From assembly GCA_003598085.1 (NCBI GenBank), contig QZKU01000135.1, positions 1 to 26,916 on the forward strand: a DNA stretch of 26,916 bases, given 5' to 3'. The stretch's first letter is position 1. Each line of letters begins with the position of its first letter. Below, piece by piece: positions 18,621 to 26,094 of the stretch. Both the position numbers and the translations under genes were made by a program. The notes below the pieces were generated by a model that was not told where the DNA came from, searched no databases, and was given only the letters and a program-made list of their open reading frames with translations. The stretch is from Candidatus Abyssobacteria bacterium SURF_5 (lineage in GTDB: Bacteria; Abyssobacteria; SURF-5).

Positions 18621-19880
18621 TTACTGCTCGTGACTCTTTCGCTTTCGTCGCTTCGCGTAAAGATCGACCCCTATGAAGAGGAGAAATCCGCTGATCGTGG
18701 AAACGATTATAACCGTATATATTTTTTCGACGAAGTATCGGCCCATGCTGCTTTCCTTGGCTTCGGCCACGTGAACTTTTCCGATGGCGAAGTTTTTTCC
18801 GGCCTGAGGATGGCATTTTCCGCAGGTGCTCGGGATATTATCAGGATGGACCGAGGATCTCGGATCGTTCGGTGGCCGTATATCATGATAGCCGTGGCAG
18901 CTTGCGCAATTTGCCACTTTGGTATCCCCAAGTTTTGAGGCGATGCCGTGGTAAGTGCCGAGGTACGTCTTGAGGCGCTGTGATGCGAAACCGTAGCGTT
19001 TGCTCAAGGTCTCATCTTCATGGCAATTTGAACAGATTTCCGCGATGTGGGTGGCGTAGACGGCCGATTCAGGGCTTACATGCGATTTTATTGAATGTTC
19101 GCCGTGGCAGTCGGTGCAGATGGGAACGTCGTTGTTCTGCATCAGGTAATCCTGCCCGTGAACGCTTTCGACGTAAACTTGATAGATGCCCTGGTGGCAT
19201 TTTGCGCAGGTCTTCGGGATATTAAACCTATTGATCATTGAATCCGGATTGTCCGGCGGCTTGATTTTATGTGAGCCGTGACAGTCATTGCACGCGGCGG
19301 AGACGGTAAGCCCCTTTTCTTTGAGCGCCTTCATGTGAACGCTGTTCTCGTACGCCTTGATTTTCTCCGCAGCCGGCAGTTTGTGGTCTTCGACGATCTT
19401 CGTATCAGTATGACATCGGATGCAGATATCGACCATATTGAGCGGGAAGACAGATGATGCCGGATCGGAAACGCGTTTGATGTTATGTGTTCCGTGACAG
19501 GTGGAACAGACCGGGGCGGCGGGATCGCCGGCCACGAAGGCTTCGCCATGCATGCTGGTCTTGAAATCCTCGAACTCCTGGTCGTGACAGAGAGAACAAT
19601 CGACCTTCGCGAGCGGCGTGGGATGAGGAAACTCTTCGACGTCTTCCAGATCCATATGGCAATTAACGCATTCGATGCCGCCCTGGCCGTGCACGGATTT
19701 CTTGAAGACATCCGGATCTACGTTCAGTGATTTGCCATCTTCGCCCGTGAGCGAGGAGTCGTCATGACAGGAGAGACAGTCTTCGGTTGATAGAGCCGCT
19801 GCCGCGGGGGCAGCGGACACTGCGGCCAGTATGAAAGCGCACATGCAGCCGAGCAGGAAGGATTTTCTTTTAAGAAGCAT
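18621..19880 (-). CDS. Membrane-anchored 11-haem c-type cytochrome
   Basis: The 419-aa protein has a signal peptide (hydrophobic core then AAPAAAA) and eleven CxxCH motifs, starting at residues 35, 71, 95, 125, 153, 197, 225, 255, 283, 325 and 353. Several sit in a repeated SVHG...CxDCHGxHxI unit. A single C-terminal helix (about 387-405) with a basic tail (RRKRK) anchors it, haems facing the periplasm. Start ATG 19880 overlaps the previous stop by 11 bp, so the genes are coupled. It is a paralog of that upstream cytochrome. Likely role: periplasmic electron transfer with the downstream cytochrome b; the terminal donor or acceptor is unknown. Confidence 0.93.
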   Translation of the reverse strand: MLLKRKSFLLGCMCAFILAAVSAAPAAAALSTEDCLSCHDDSSLTGEDGKSLNVDPDVFKKSVHGQGGIECVNCHMDLEDVEEFPHPTPLAKVDCSLCHDQEFEDFKTSMHGEAFVAGDPAAPVCSTCHGTHNIKRVSDPASSVFPLNMVDICIRCHTDTKIVEDHKLPAAEKIKAYENSVHMKALKEKGLTVSAACNDCHGSHKIKPPDNPDSMINRFNIPKTCAKCHQGIYQVYVESVHGQDYLMQNNDVPICTDCHGEHSIKSHVSPESAVYATHIAEICSNCHEDETLSKRYGFASQRLKTYLGTYHGIASKLGDTKVANCASCHGYHDIRPPNDPRSSVHPDNIPSTCGKCHPQAGKNFAIGKVHVAEAKESSMGRYFVEKIYTVIIVSTISGFLLFIGVDLYAKRRKRKSHEQ

Positions 19881-21126
19881 TCCTTCGTCTAAACCTCCTG
19901 ATAATGTCCGGGATTACCCAGATAAAGGAGACAAACAGGAGCCCGATGAACAGCCAAACGAACATTTGGCGCACGTAATAGGGGCTGCCGGATTCTTTCT
20001 TGTTGACATCGACATGTATTTTTGCCGAGGCTACTTTTGGAGAAATTCCGGGATGGCAGCTGGCTTTGCCGCAGGTTGCGCTGAGGTTCATTGGGTTGAC
20101 GGACGATTTCGGGTCGGACGGCGGGCGGACATCATGATGTCCGTGGCAACTTGCGCAATTCGCCGCGGTCTTGCTTCCGTAACTGGTTGCAATGCCGTGG
20201 AAGCTTTGCTGATAAGTTGAGGTGCGGTCAACGGGTACATCGTACTTCGCCATAATACCGGCTTCAGAGTGGCATTGAGAGCAAACGGAAGCTATCTTTC
20301 CTTCTGCGGGAATGGAGATTTTGTGTTCGCCGTGACAGTCGGTGCAAGTTGGCGCATCGGCGATTTGATTCTCCATCGCGGCGACTCCGTGAATCGACTG
20401 TTTGTAGGTATTAAATATGCCGAGATGGCATTTCCCGCATGTTTCAGGGTTTCGCGCTCTGAGGTTGGGCGTACCCGCCGGTTGAATGTCGTGAACCCCA
20501 TGGCAATCGGTACACACTGCGGCGAAATCGATGAGGCCGGCTTGATAGAGACCTTTTCCGTGAACGCTCTGCTCATATTCCTGGAAGGGTTTTTCGGCGT
20601 GGATATGGTGCTTCACAACCACCTGCATATCTTCATGGCAGATTGCGCAGGTTCGAGGGATATTGGCGCGATAGACGTTGGATTCAGGATCTGATTTGGG
20701 TCGTATATTATGTCGGCCGTGACAGTCGGTACAGGTAGCTCCGTCATCGATTCCGGCGCGCCGCGCGACTCCGTGAACGCTGTCTTTGTACTGATCGAAG
20801 GGGGAGAAATCCGGAGCTCCCATGGCATTGCCCTTGACGTGACACCGGTCTGTGCAGTTTACTTTTTCCGGATATCTCTGATGGGGAGCCTCGCCGACCG
20901 CGTGTGCGACTTCGTGGATATCGCTATGACAATCGACGCAGTCCTGGCCGGAATGAACCGAATTTTTCAAGATGTCCAGATCAACGAAAGGCGCCGCAGA
21001 ATTCCTGTGGTCGCCGGAATGGCAGCCGACGCAGTCATTCCACTTCGCTTCAGCCGCACTCACAATGGCGGGGGGAAAAGCGAACAGGACAAAAGACAAA
21101 AAAACAACCACTCGTTTTGGATGCAT
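19870..21126 (-). CDS. Membrane-anchored 11-haem cytochrome with CX3CH and CX4CH sites
   Basis: The 418-aa protein starts at ATG 21126 (MHPKRVVVFLSFVLFAF, signal peptide, cleavage after VSA or SAA); longer in-frame starts would lie inside the promoter and leader. It has nine CxxCH motifs plus CTDRCH (residues 91-96, CX3CH) and CGKASCH (352-358, CX4CH), so probably eleven haems. CX4CH is known from tetrahaem cytochrome c3; CX3CH is rarer. A C-terminal helix (about 388-406) and RRFRRRN tail anchor it. Haem spacing and the DCHGxHxI repeats match the next gene, pointing to tandem duplication. First gene of the three-gene electron-transfer operon. Confidence 0.92.
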   Translation of the reverse strand: MHPKRVVVFLSFVLFAFPPAIVSAAEAKWNDCVGCHSGDHRNSAAPFVDLDILKNSVHSGQDCVDCHSDIHEVAHAVGEAPHQRYPEKVNCTDRCHVKGNAMGAPDFSPFDQYKDSVHGVARRAGIDDGATCTDCHGRHNIRPKSDPESNVYRANIPRTCAICHEDMQVVVKHHIHAEKPFQEYEQSVHGKGLYQAGLIDFAAVCTDCHGVHDIQPAGTPNLRARNPETCGKCHLGIFNTYKQSIHGVAAMENQIADAPTCTDCHGEHKISIPAEGKIASVCSQCHSEAGIMAKYDVPVDRTSTYQQSFHGIATSYGSKTAANCASCHGHHDVRPPSDPKSSVNPMNLSATCGKASCHPGISPKVASAKIHVDVNKKESGSPYYVRQMFVWLFIGLLFVSFIWVIPDIIRRFRRRNAS

Positions 21127-21243
21127 TATTCGATCCGGAAATTTGTTGTTCTTAGTTCTCGACCATCGAGGTGAGGAGTGAAAAAGACTCGACAACAGCT
21201 TTCCCCAATTCAGGCTCTTGGCCTCCGGCAGGAGGTTGATCGT

Positions 21244-21273
21244 ATTATAGCACACCGTCAGGACAAAAAACAA
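21244..21273 (-). promoter_or_regulatory. Promoter of the multihaem cytochrome operon
   Basis: On the minus strand TTGTTT (21268-21273), an 18-nt spacer, and a perfect TATAAT (21244-21249). The predicted start near 21237 gives a leader of about 110 nt, which contains small hairpins (CCTCC-TGCC-GGAGG and CTCGA-TGG-TCGAG) before the ATG at 21126. Confidence 0.6.
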
Positions 21274-21437
21274 GCGATTTTTGTTTGATAAATGTGACAT
21301 CCCCCTTGTGCGATATTCACAAGAATTCGGATGAGGCATGAAGAAGGCAAGAGCCAAGATTTTTGGGAGGCCGCAGGTTAAGATTTCTTTTTTGCCTGCG
21401 CGAGTACGGAATGAGCCATGGGAAGAATAGTATGCTT

Positions 21438-21623
21438 ATGCAAAGGGTTGTTGCGCCCCTAAAGCTTCTTCTGGCGCTAGGTCATGTGTCATGGCTGAGG
21501 CCAAGCTGAGCTTAACGAATTGGGGGCTTTCGTTAACGCCGAAAGAAGTTGCTTTTGGGTTCAGTGTCATGGTTTAGCCTTGCTCTAACTGCCCTGTTGG
21601 GGGGCGCAACAATACCCTTGCAT
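21438..21623 (+). ncRNA. Rod-like structured RNA candidate, 6S-RNA-like architecture
   Basis: No protein gene lies between 21127 and 21798. Within it 21438-21459 pairs with 21601-21623 (12 uninterrupted pairs TTGTTGCGCCCC/GGGGCGCAACAA, then GGG/CCC and ATGC/GCAT across small bulges). Going inward there is an unpaired region, then CTGAG/TTCAG, CCAAGC/GCTT..GG, and an apical hairpin TTAACGAA/TTCGTTAA (21512-21519/21529-21536, 9-nt loop). The whole is one long hairpin of about 186 nt with a closing stem and central bubble, the size and shape of 6S RNA. A terminator at 21669 on the plus strand suggests orientation. A clear promoter was not found. A small inverted-repeat element is the alternative. 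No 6S sequence signature was verified. Confidence 0.4.
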
Positions 21624-21668
21624 TGCTGTCTCTTCCTCATCAGGCTGCTTATCCAGGCTGCCTATCGT

Positions 21669-21691
21669 GCATGTTGGGGTGACATGCTTTT
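21669..21691 (+). terminator. Intrinsic terminator downstream of the structured RNA
   Basis: GCATGT (21669-21674), loop TGGGGTG, ACATGC (21682-21687), then TTTTA. The U-run exists only on the plus strand and no plus-strand protein gene precedes it, so it most likely ends the transcript containing the 21438-21623 RNA. Confidence 0.5.
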
Positions 21692-21798
21692 AGCCTTAGA
21701 AACGGCATTGCCAACAGGCAGATGACAAGGTAATTTATCTCCTCCTTTGCGGTTTCTTTGGGATCCGTCAATTTCTTGCGGCAATCTTCTTGTTCTCC

Positions 21799-22206
21799 TC
21801 AAGGGCCGCTTCCGCTTTCAGCGCTGGTTTGTCCCGTCGCCTGGGCCTCGATTGTACTGATGACGCGCATCAATTCCTCGTATTTGATCGGCTTTGAGAG
21901 GCGCTGCATTCCGTCCAAACTGGCTTCATCCAAGTATCTATTGATATCTCCGTGGGCGGTTGTAAGGATCACGGGGATACGCGGTTTCAGGGTTTTAATT
22001 CTATTAAGCAAATTTACGCAACAGCTCTTCAGCAAGAACAGGTCGGTAATGATAAAATCAAATTTCCACCGGCTCAGCCGATTGAGGGCCTGTTCTTCAG
22101 TCGAAGCCACGACCACGTGGTATCCGTCTTCTCGCAATATTTTTGCCAGAGCCACGAGTGCATTCCGCTCGTCATCCACTAAAAGAACTGTCTTCGAAGA
22201 TGCCAA
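21799..22206 (-). CDS. Receiver-only (CheY/Spo0F-like) response regulator
   Basis: The 135-aa product is one receiver domain: VLLVDDERN (D11, D12), phospho-acceptor D55 in FIITDLFLL, Thr strand ILTTAHG and K105 in LSKPIKYEEL. A Ser/Gly-rich tail (about 122-135) carries no output domain. Unlike the pseudo-receiver at 8612, all catalytic residues are present, so it should be phosphorylated, perhaps in a phosphorelay. Translation starts with TTG 22206, preceded by AGAGG at about 6 nt; no ATG or GTG is available before the conserved VDD. It is an orphan with no kinase beside it; the nearest is the large kinase at 10584-16007 (inferred link only). Confidence 0.88.
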   Translation of the reverse strand: MASSKTVLLVDDERNALVALAKILREDGYHVVVASTEEQALNRLSRWKFDFIITDLFLLKSCCVNLLNRIKTLKPRIPVILTTAHGDINRYLDEASLDGMQRLSKPIKYEELMRVISTIEAQATGQTSAESGSGP

Positions 22207-22274
22207 ATCCGCCTCTTTTTTGACGATATTTCAAGACCTTCGTTTATTCCTGCACATCTGCATTGAGCCGTAAA

Positions 22275-22290
22275 AGCATTAAAAATGCCA
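22275..22290 (-). promoter_or_regulatory. Possible sigma-54-type promoter for the orphan receiver
   Basis: On the minus strand TGGCAT-N5-ATGCT with GG (22289-22288) and GC (22277-22276) 10 nt apart; two mismatches to the consensus. Predicted start near 22264, leader about 58 nt. The sequence is also a small AT-rich palindrome (GCATT-AAA-AATGC), so chance resemblance is possible. Confidence 0.3.
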
Positions 22291-22561
22291 AAGAGAATCT
22301 CGCACGGCGAACGAATAGATAGAGGTCATTTAAGTCTTCTTTTTGCAATATGTTACACTAAGAGAATGAGGTAATCGGCCTTCCTTTTGTTCCTTTCATG
22401 GCGCTTGGCCATTCACTTGGGGCATGAAATATTTGCACTATTTCCAAAAGAAATTAAATTTCCCTGCAAAAATTGCACTGCAACTATCAATTCATGTACT
22501 TGGAAGCTGAGGGGTGTCGGCCGGCCGCGGAAGCGTTAAATTCGAGCCGGATCGAAAAAGG
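22291..22561. other. Intergenic stretch without recognised feature
   Basis: AT-rich divergent spacer between the orphan receiver and the NfeD operon. I see no coding frame with a credible start, no RNA fold comparable to that at 21438, and no copy of the 17-bp palindrome. It probably holds only regulatory DNA for the two divergent units. Confidence 0.5.
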
Positions 22562-22590
22562 TTGAAGAATGCGTTGGGATCGGGTATAAT
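22562..22590 (+). promoter_or_regulatory. Promoter of the NfeD/flotillin operon
   Basis: TTGAAG (22562-22567), a 17-nt spacer, and a perfect TATAAT (22585-22590). Predicted start near 22597, so translation of the first gene must begin after that point, consistent with the TTG at 22645. Confidence 0.6.
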
Positions 22591-22644
22591 TTCGGGAAAT
22601 ATGGAGAGATAGCTGAGGAGGCTAAGAAGACGAAGCCGAAAGAT

Positions 22645-24180
22645 TTGGGGCCGAAAAGAATCCTCAAAAGGACTGCTGGTATAAGCTTTTCCCGTCTAGT
22701 CTTTCCTTTCACACTGCTAACCATCACCATCCTATTCAATTTTCTCTGTCAGAGCCTTGCTCAGAGTTCGGTATCACAAACAACTGCCGGGAGTGTTTCC
22801 GGTCCGGGTGCTTTCATAATTCCGATAGACGAGACGATTGACCTGGGGCTTGCATATTTTGTGAAACGTTCGCTGGATGAGGCAAAGGATAAAGGATTCG
22901 AGGCGGTAATCCTTGAGGTGGATACGCTGGGAGGGCGGGTGGATGCGGCACTGGATATTCGCGATGCGCTCGAGGACTCCGCTCTTCCTGTAGTTTCGTA
23001 CGTGAACAAGAGGGCCATATCCGCGGGCGCGCTGATATGTCTTGCGACCGGCCGCATCACAATGGCGCCGGGAAGCACTATTGGAGCGGCGACTCCGGTG
23101 AGTATAGATCCGTTGGGCGGCTCCGGCGAGCTGAGCGAGAAAGAAGTTTCATACGTCCGAGGGGAATTTCGCGCAACTGCCGAGAGAAACGGCCATTCGC
23201 CGCTGCTTGCCGAAGCCATGGTTGACGCCGACACCGAGGTTTACGCCGTTCTTGATGGCGACGTCACAATTCTTTCCTCCGGCGAGGTTGAGGAATTTCG
23301 ATCACGGCATGAAGGGATAAAAATTGAGGAAATTTCGCCAACGAGCAAGTTATTGACGATGACGGCAGCGGAAGCGGAGCGACTCGGCTTTGCGGATTCG
23401 ACTCCTGAATCGGTGGAAGCTCTGATGGAGCAGATGGGACTGGATCCGGCCCAGAAAGTGGTTTCAACCAGCACCTGGAGTGAGAAGCTTGTGCGCTTCT
23501 TGACGCATCCGGTGGTATCGGGTCTCTTACTGACGCTGGGGGTGCTCGGCATCTTTTTTGAGCTTCAGATGCCGGGCTGGGGGGTTAGCGGCACCCTGGG
23601 CGCCGTTTTGCTTCTGCTTTTTTTCGGCGGCCATTATCTTGCCGGATTGGCGGATGTTCTGGACATGTTGCTGTTCGTGGTTGGTTTGGGGCTTCTCGCG
23701 CTTGAGCTCTTTGTGATCCCGGGTTTTGGGGCGGCCGGCATTTCGGGAATCCTGTGCATTTTTCTTTCGGTTTACCTCGCTCTGGTGAGGAACCCGATTC
23801 CACAATTCTCATGGGATTTTCAGCGATTGAATTCCGCGCTGATCGTGTTTGTTTTCTTGATGGTTGGAGTCATCGGCGGAACGGTGATTTTATGGAAGAT
23901 GTTTCCGCATAGCAGACTGAAGCGGCTGATCGTGCTCACGGCGAGCGAGGAGCCGACATTGGGCTTCACGACCGGAGAGAATCTGGAAGCGATGATCGGA
24001 GAAAACGGGATCAGCCTGACTCATCTGCGTCCCGCGGGCAAAGCGCTCATCGCCGGGCAGCCGTTCGAGGTGCAGACGCTGGGTGAATATGTGGAAAAGG
24101 ACAGACACGTGCAGGTGGTAAAAGTTATGGGCAACAAGATATTCGTGGCTGAAAAGCAACCCGAGAAGGAATCGGCATGA
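22645..24180 (+). CDS. nfeD: NfeD-family membrane-bound serine protease (ClpP-class + NfeD)
   Basis: The 511-aa protein has a basic n-region and hydrophobic signal segment (1-40), a ClpP/SppA-like protease domain (about 55-260) with nucleophile S126 in AISAGAL and likely catalytic lysine K166, a multi-helix membrane domain (about 288-410), and a C-terminal NfeD OB-fold (about 430-505, with SLTHLRPAG). This is the long NfeD type that clips stomatin/flotillin partners near the membrane. Start: TTG 22645 is the first standard start past the promoter, but it has no good SD; the only AGGAGG (22616-22621) is spaced for an in-frame ACG at 22630, so the start is uncertain by a few codons. Its stop overlaps the next start (ATGA). 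Confidence 0.92.
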   Translation: MGPKRILKRTAGISFSRLVFPFTLLTITILFNFLCQSLAQSSVSQTTAGSVSGPGAFIIPIDETIDLGLAYFVKRSLDEAKDKGFEAVILEVDTLGGRVDAALDIRDALEDSALPVVSYVNKRAISAGALICLATGRITMAPGSTIGAATPVSIDPLGGSGELSEKEVSYVRGEFRATAERNGHSPLLAEAMVDADTEVYAVLDGDVTILSSGEVEEFRSRHEGIKIEEISPTSKLLTMTAAEAERLGFADSTPESVEALMEQMGLDPAQKVVSTSTWSEKLVRFLTHPVVSGLLLTLGVLGIFFELQMPGWGVSGTLGAVLLLLFFGGHYLAGLADVLDMLLFVVGLGLLALELFVIPGFGAAGISGILCIFLSVYLALVRNPIPQFSWDFQRLNSALIVFVFLMVGVIGGTVILWKMFPHSRLKRLIVLTASEEPTLGFTTGENLEAMIGENGISLTHLRPAGKALIAGQPFEVQTLGEYVEKDRHVQVVKVMGNKIFVAEKQPEKESA

Positions 24181-24584
24181 CGATGCATCGGCTGGACGAA
24201 AAGCGAACGCTCCTCTCGATGGCGCGCACGCTCAAGAACGACACGCTGGATATACAGCAGCGCGGCGCCGGTTACTATTCCTGCGGGCCGTTTGTGAGTC
24301 GATACAATAAGCTCCTTACGAAAGCGCGGCAACTGTTCGCCGAGAATCAAACCGTTCTGCTGGATTCTTTTGACGAACTCGAGGACACGAAGTCGGTGGA
24401 TCCGGCCGACAAGATGAAGGTGACTCAAAGGGTGCTGATCGAGCTTGGCCAGCTCATCGTATTCATGGAGTCGGTGATCGCGCAGGAGGAGGAGCATCGG
24501 GGCGGTCAATCGAGGCATACACCCGCTGAGCAGGAACGGCCCCACCCCGACTCAGCGCGAGATCAATCAGACAGTGGGGGATGA
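24177..24584 (+). CDS. Unknown 135-aa protein of the NfeD/flotillin operon
   Basis: Coupled to nfeD by an ATGA overlap (24177-24180) and ending 4 nt before the short NfeD start. No signal peptide or membrane helix; residues about 1-100 look helical (for example LLTKARQLFAENQTVLLDSF, then ADKMKVTQRVLIELGQLIVF), and the last 30 residues are polar and low-complexity. I do not recognise the family. Fixed position between two NfeD genes suggests a soluble partner of the protease or flotillin; this is inference from context. Confidence 0.75.
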   Translation: MTMHRLDEKRTLLSMARTLKNDTLDIQQRGAGYYSCGPFVSRYNKLLTKARQLFAENQTVLLDSFDELEDTKSVDPADKMKVTQRVLIELGQLIVFMESVIAQEEEHRGGQSRHTPAEQERPHPDSARDQSDSGG

Positions 24585-24588
24585 AAAC

Positions 24589-25080
24589 ATGGTTGTCTTA
24601 CTGCTGTTTATAGCCGCTATAGTACTCATTTACCTGGAACTGTTTCTGCCCGGATTAATTTTTGGAATCCTGGGGCTGCTCGCTTTTGGGGCGAGCGTCT
24701 TTTTTGCTTTCTATTATTATGAGGCAATGGGGTTTTGGATTGTTATCGGAGAATTATGTGTTGCGGCGGTCCTGCTGCTGCTGGCGTTGCGGCGTTTTCC
24801 GCACAGTTATCTGGGGAGAATGCTCATCCTGAATCGCAACCTTGATAAGAAGTCAGGTTACAGCGGAACGGATTCGCTGGAGAGATATCTGGGAAAGGAA
24901 GGCGTGAGTCTGACGCATTTGCGACCGGCGGGGATCGCTCAGGTCGGCTCCATCCGTCTCGATGTAGTGACGGACGGCTCATTCATTGAAAAGGACAGGA
25001 AAGTGAAGGTTGTCCAAGTCGAGGGTAACCGTGTCGTAGTTCGGGAAGCGCATCCCATGAGTTCAGAGACAGGAGGATGA
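24589..25080 (+). CDS. Short NfeD-like membrane protein (no protease domain)
   Basis: The 163-aa protein has two or three membrane helices (about 2-65: VVLLLFIAAIVLIYLELFLP, then further hydrophobic runs) and a C-terminal NfeD OB-fold (about 95-160) with VSLTHLRPAGIAQ, closely like the long NfeD in this operon. Short NfeDs lacking the protease pair with SPFH proteins. Start ATG 24589 has GGGGGA at 7 nt; the in-frame GTG at 24574 would overlap the preceding gene. It ends 4 nt before the flotillin gene, as expected for partners in one complex. Confidence 0.9.
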   Translation: MVVLLLFIAAIVLIYLELFLPGLIFGILGLLAFGASVFFAFYYYEAMGFWIVIGELCVAAVLLLLALRRFPHSYLGRMLILNRNLDKKSGYSGTDSLERYLGKEGVSLTHLRPAGIAQVGSIRLDVVTDGSFIEKDRKVKVVQVEGNRVVVREAHPMSSETGG

Positions 25081-25084
25081 TTGA

Positions 25085-26092
25085 ATGAACACCATCGGGC
25101 TGATTCTTATTCTATTCATCATAGCCATTATTGTCGCCTTTGTCGCCGTGCTCGGCCGTTATTTCGGGCTCTGGCTTCGGGCGGCGCTTTCGGACGCGCA
25201 CGTCAGCTTTACGAATCTGATCGGCATGAGTCTTCGAAATGTGAATCCGAGCACCATTGTCAACAGCCGGATCATGGCGGTGAAGGCGGGAATTCACATA
25301 AGCACGAATGATCTTGAGGCCCATTATCTTGCACATGGAAATGTTGTGCGCGTAGTGCAGGCGCTGATTGCCGCCAACAAGGCGAATATCCCGCTGATCT
25401 TTGCGCGGGCGGCCGCGATCGACTTGGCGGGGCGCGACGTTCTTGACGCAGTGCAGACGAGCGTGAACCCGAAGGTGATCGATGCGCCGGACCCGCGAAA
25501 AGGGAAGGAAACAGTTGACGCCGTCGCCATGGACGGCATTCAGTTGAAGGCGAAGGCGAGGGTGACGGTACGGGCGAATCTGGAGCGACTGGTCGGAGGC
25601 GCCACCGAGGAGACCATCATAGCGCGCGTGGGTGAAGGAATCGTAACCACTATCGGCTCGGCCGAAACCCACAAGAGAGTGCTGGAGAATCCCGACATGA
25701 TCTCGCGCCAGGTTCTTGCCAAGGGGTTGGATGCCGGCACCGCTTTCGAAATTCTCTCGATAGATATCGCCGACATCGATGTTGGTGAGAATATTGGGGC
25801 TCAACTCCAGGCGAAGCAGGCCGAAGCGGACAAGCAAATCGCCCAGGCAAAGGCAGAGGAGCGCCGGGCGATGGCGGTCGCGCGCGAGCAGGAGATGCAA
25901 GCGCAAGTGGTCGAGATGCGGGCGAAAGTGGTCGAGGCCGAGGCCGAGGTGCCACGCGCCATCTCCGACGCGTTCCGATCCGGCAATTTAGGAATCATGG
26001 ACTACTACCGGCTTCGCAACATACAATCGGATACTGCAATGAGGCAGTCGATTTCGGATATGGACAAAGATACTGCGAAGGGTGGCAATTAA
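25085..26092 (+). CDS. floA: Flotillin-like protein FloA (UPF0365/SPFH family)
   Basis: The 335-aa protein has an N-terminal membrane segment (about 3-25), an SPFH-type domain (about 40-220; [39 protein letters not shown]) and a charged Ala/Glu/Gln-rich coiled coil (about 235-295), ending in [19 protein letters not shown], a signature of FloA. Length is normal for the family. AGGAGG lies 8 nt before the ATG. FloA organises membrane microdomains, and NfeD is its usual partner, matching the two NfeD genes just upstream. Confidence 0.95.
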   Translation: MNTIGLILILFIIAIIVAFVAVLGRYFGLWLRAALSDAHVSFTNLIGMSLRNVNPSTIVNSRIMAVKAGIHISTNDLEAHYLAHGNVVRVVQALIAANKANIPLIFARAAAIDLAGRDVLDAVQTSVNPKVIDAPDPRKGKETVDAVAMDGIQLKAKARVTVRANLERLVGGATEETIIARVGEGIVTTIGSAETHKRVLENPDMISRQVLAKGLDAGTAFEILSIDIADIDVGENIGAQLQAKQAEADKQIAQAKAEERRAMAVAREQEMQAQVVEMRAKVVEAEAEVPRAISDAFRSGNLGIMDYYRLRNIQSDTAMRQSISDMDKDTAKGGN

Positions 26093-26094
26093 TC

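Noticed and set aside
21285-21298. FNR/CRP-like box near the cytochrome promoter
   Set aside because: Only the TTGAT half is present; the second half reads GTGAC instead of ATCAA.
21438-21623. Insertion sequence or transposon with inverted ends
   Set aside because: The ends pair through bulges rather than as exact terminal repeats, and no target duplication or transposase is visible; a MITE is kept only as an alternative.
25112-25906. 264-aa minus-strand frame opposite floA
   Set aside because: Low-complexity Arg/Leu/His composition typical of a shadow frame; floA itself is unambiguous.
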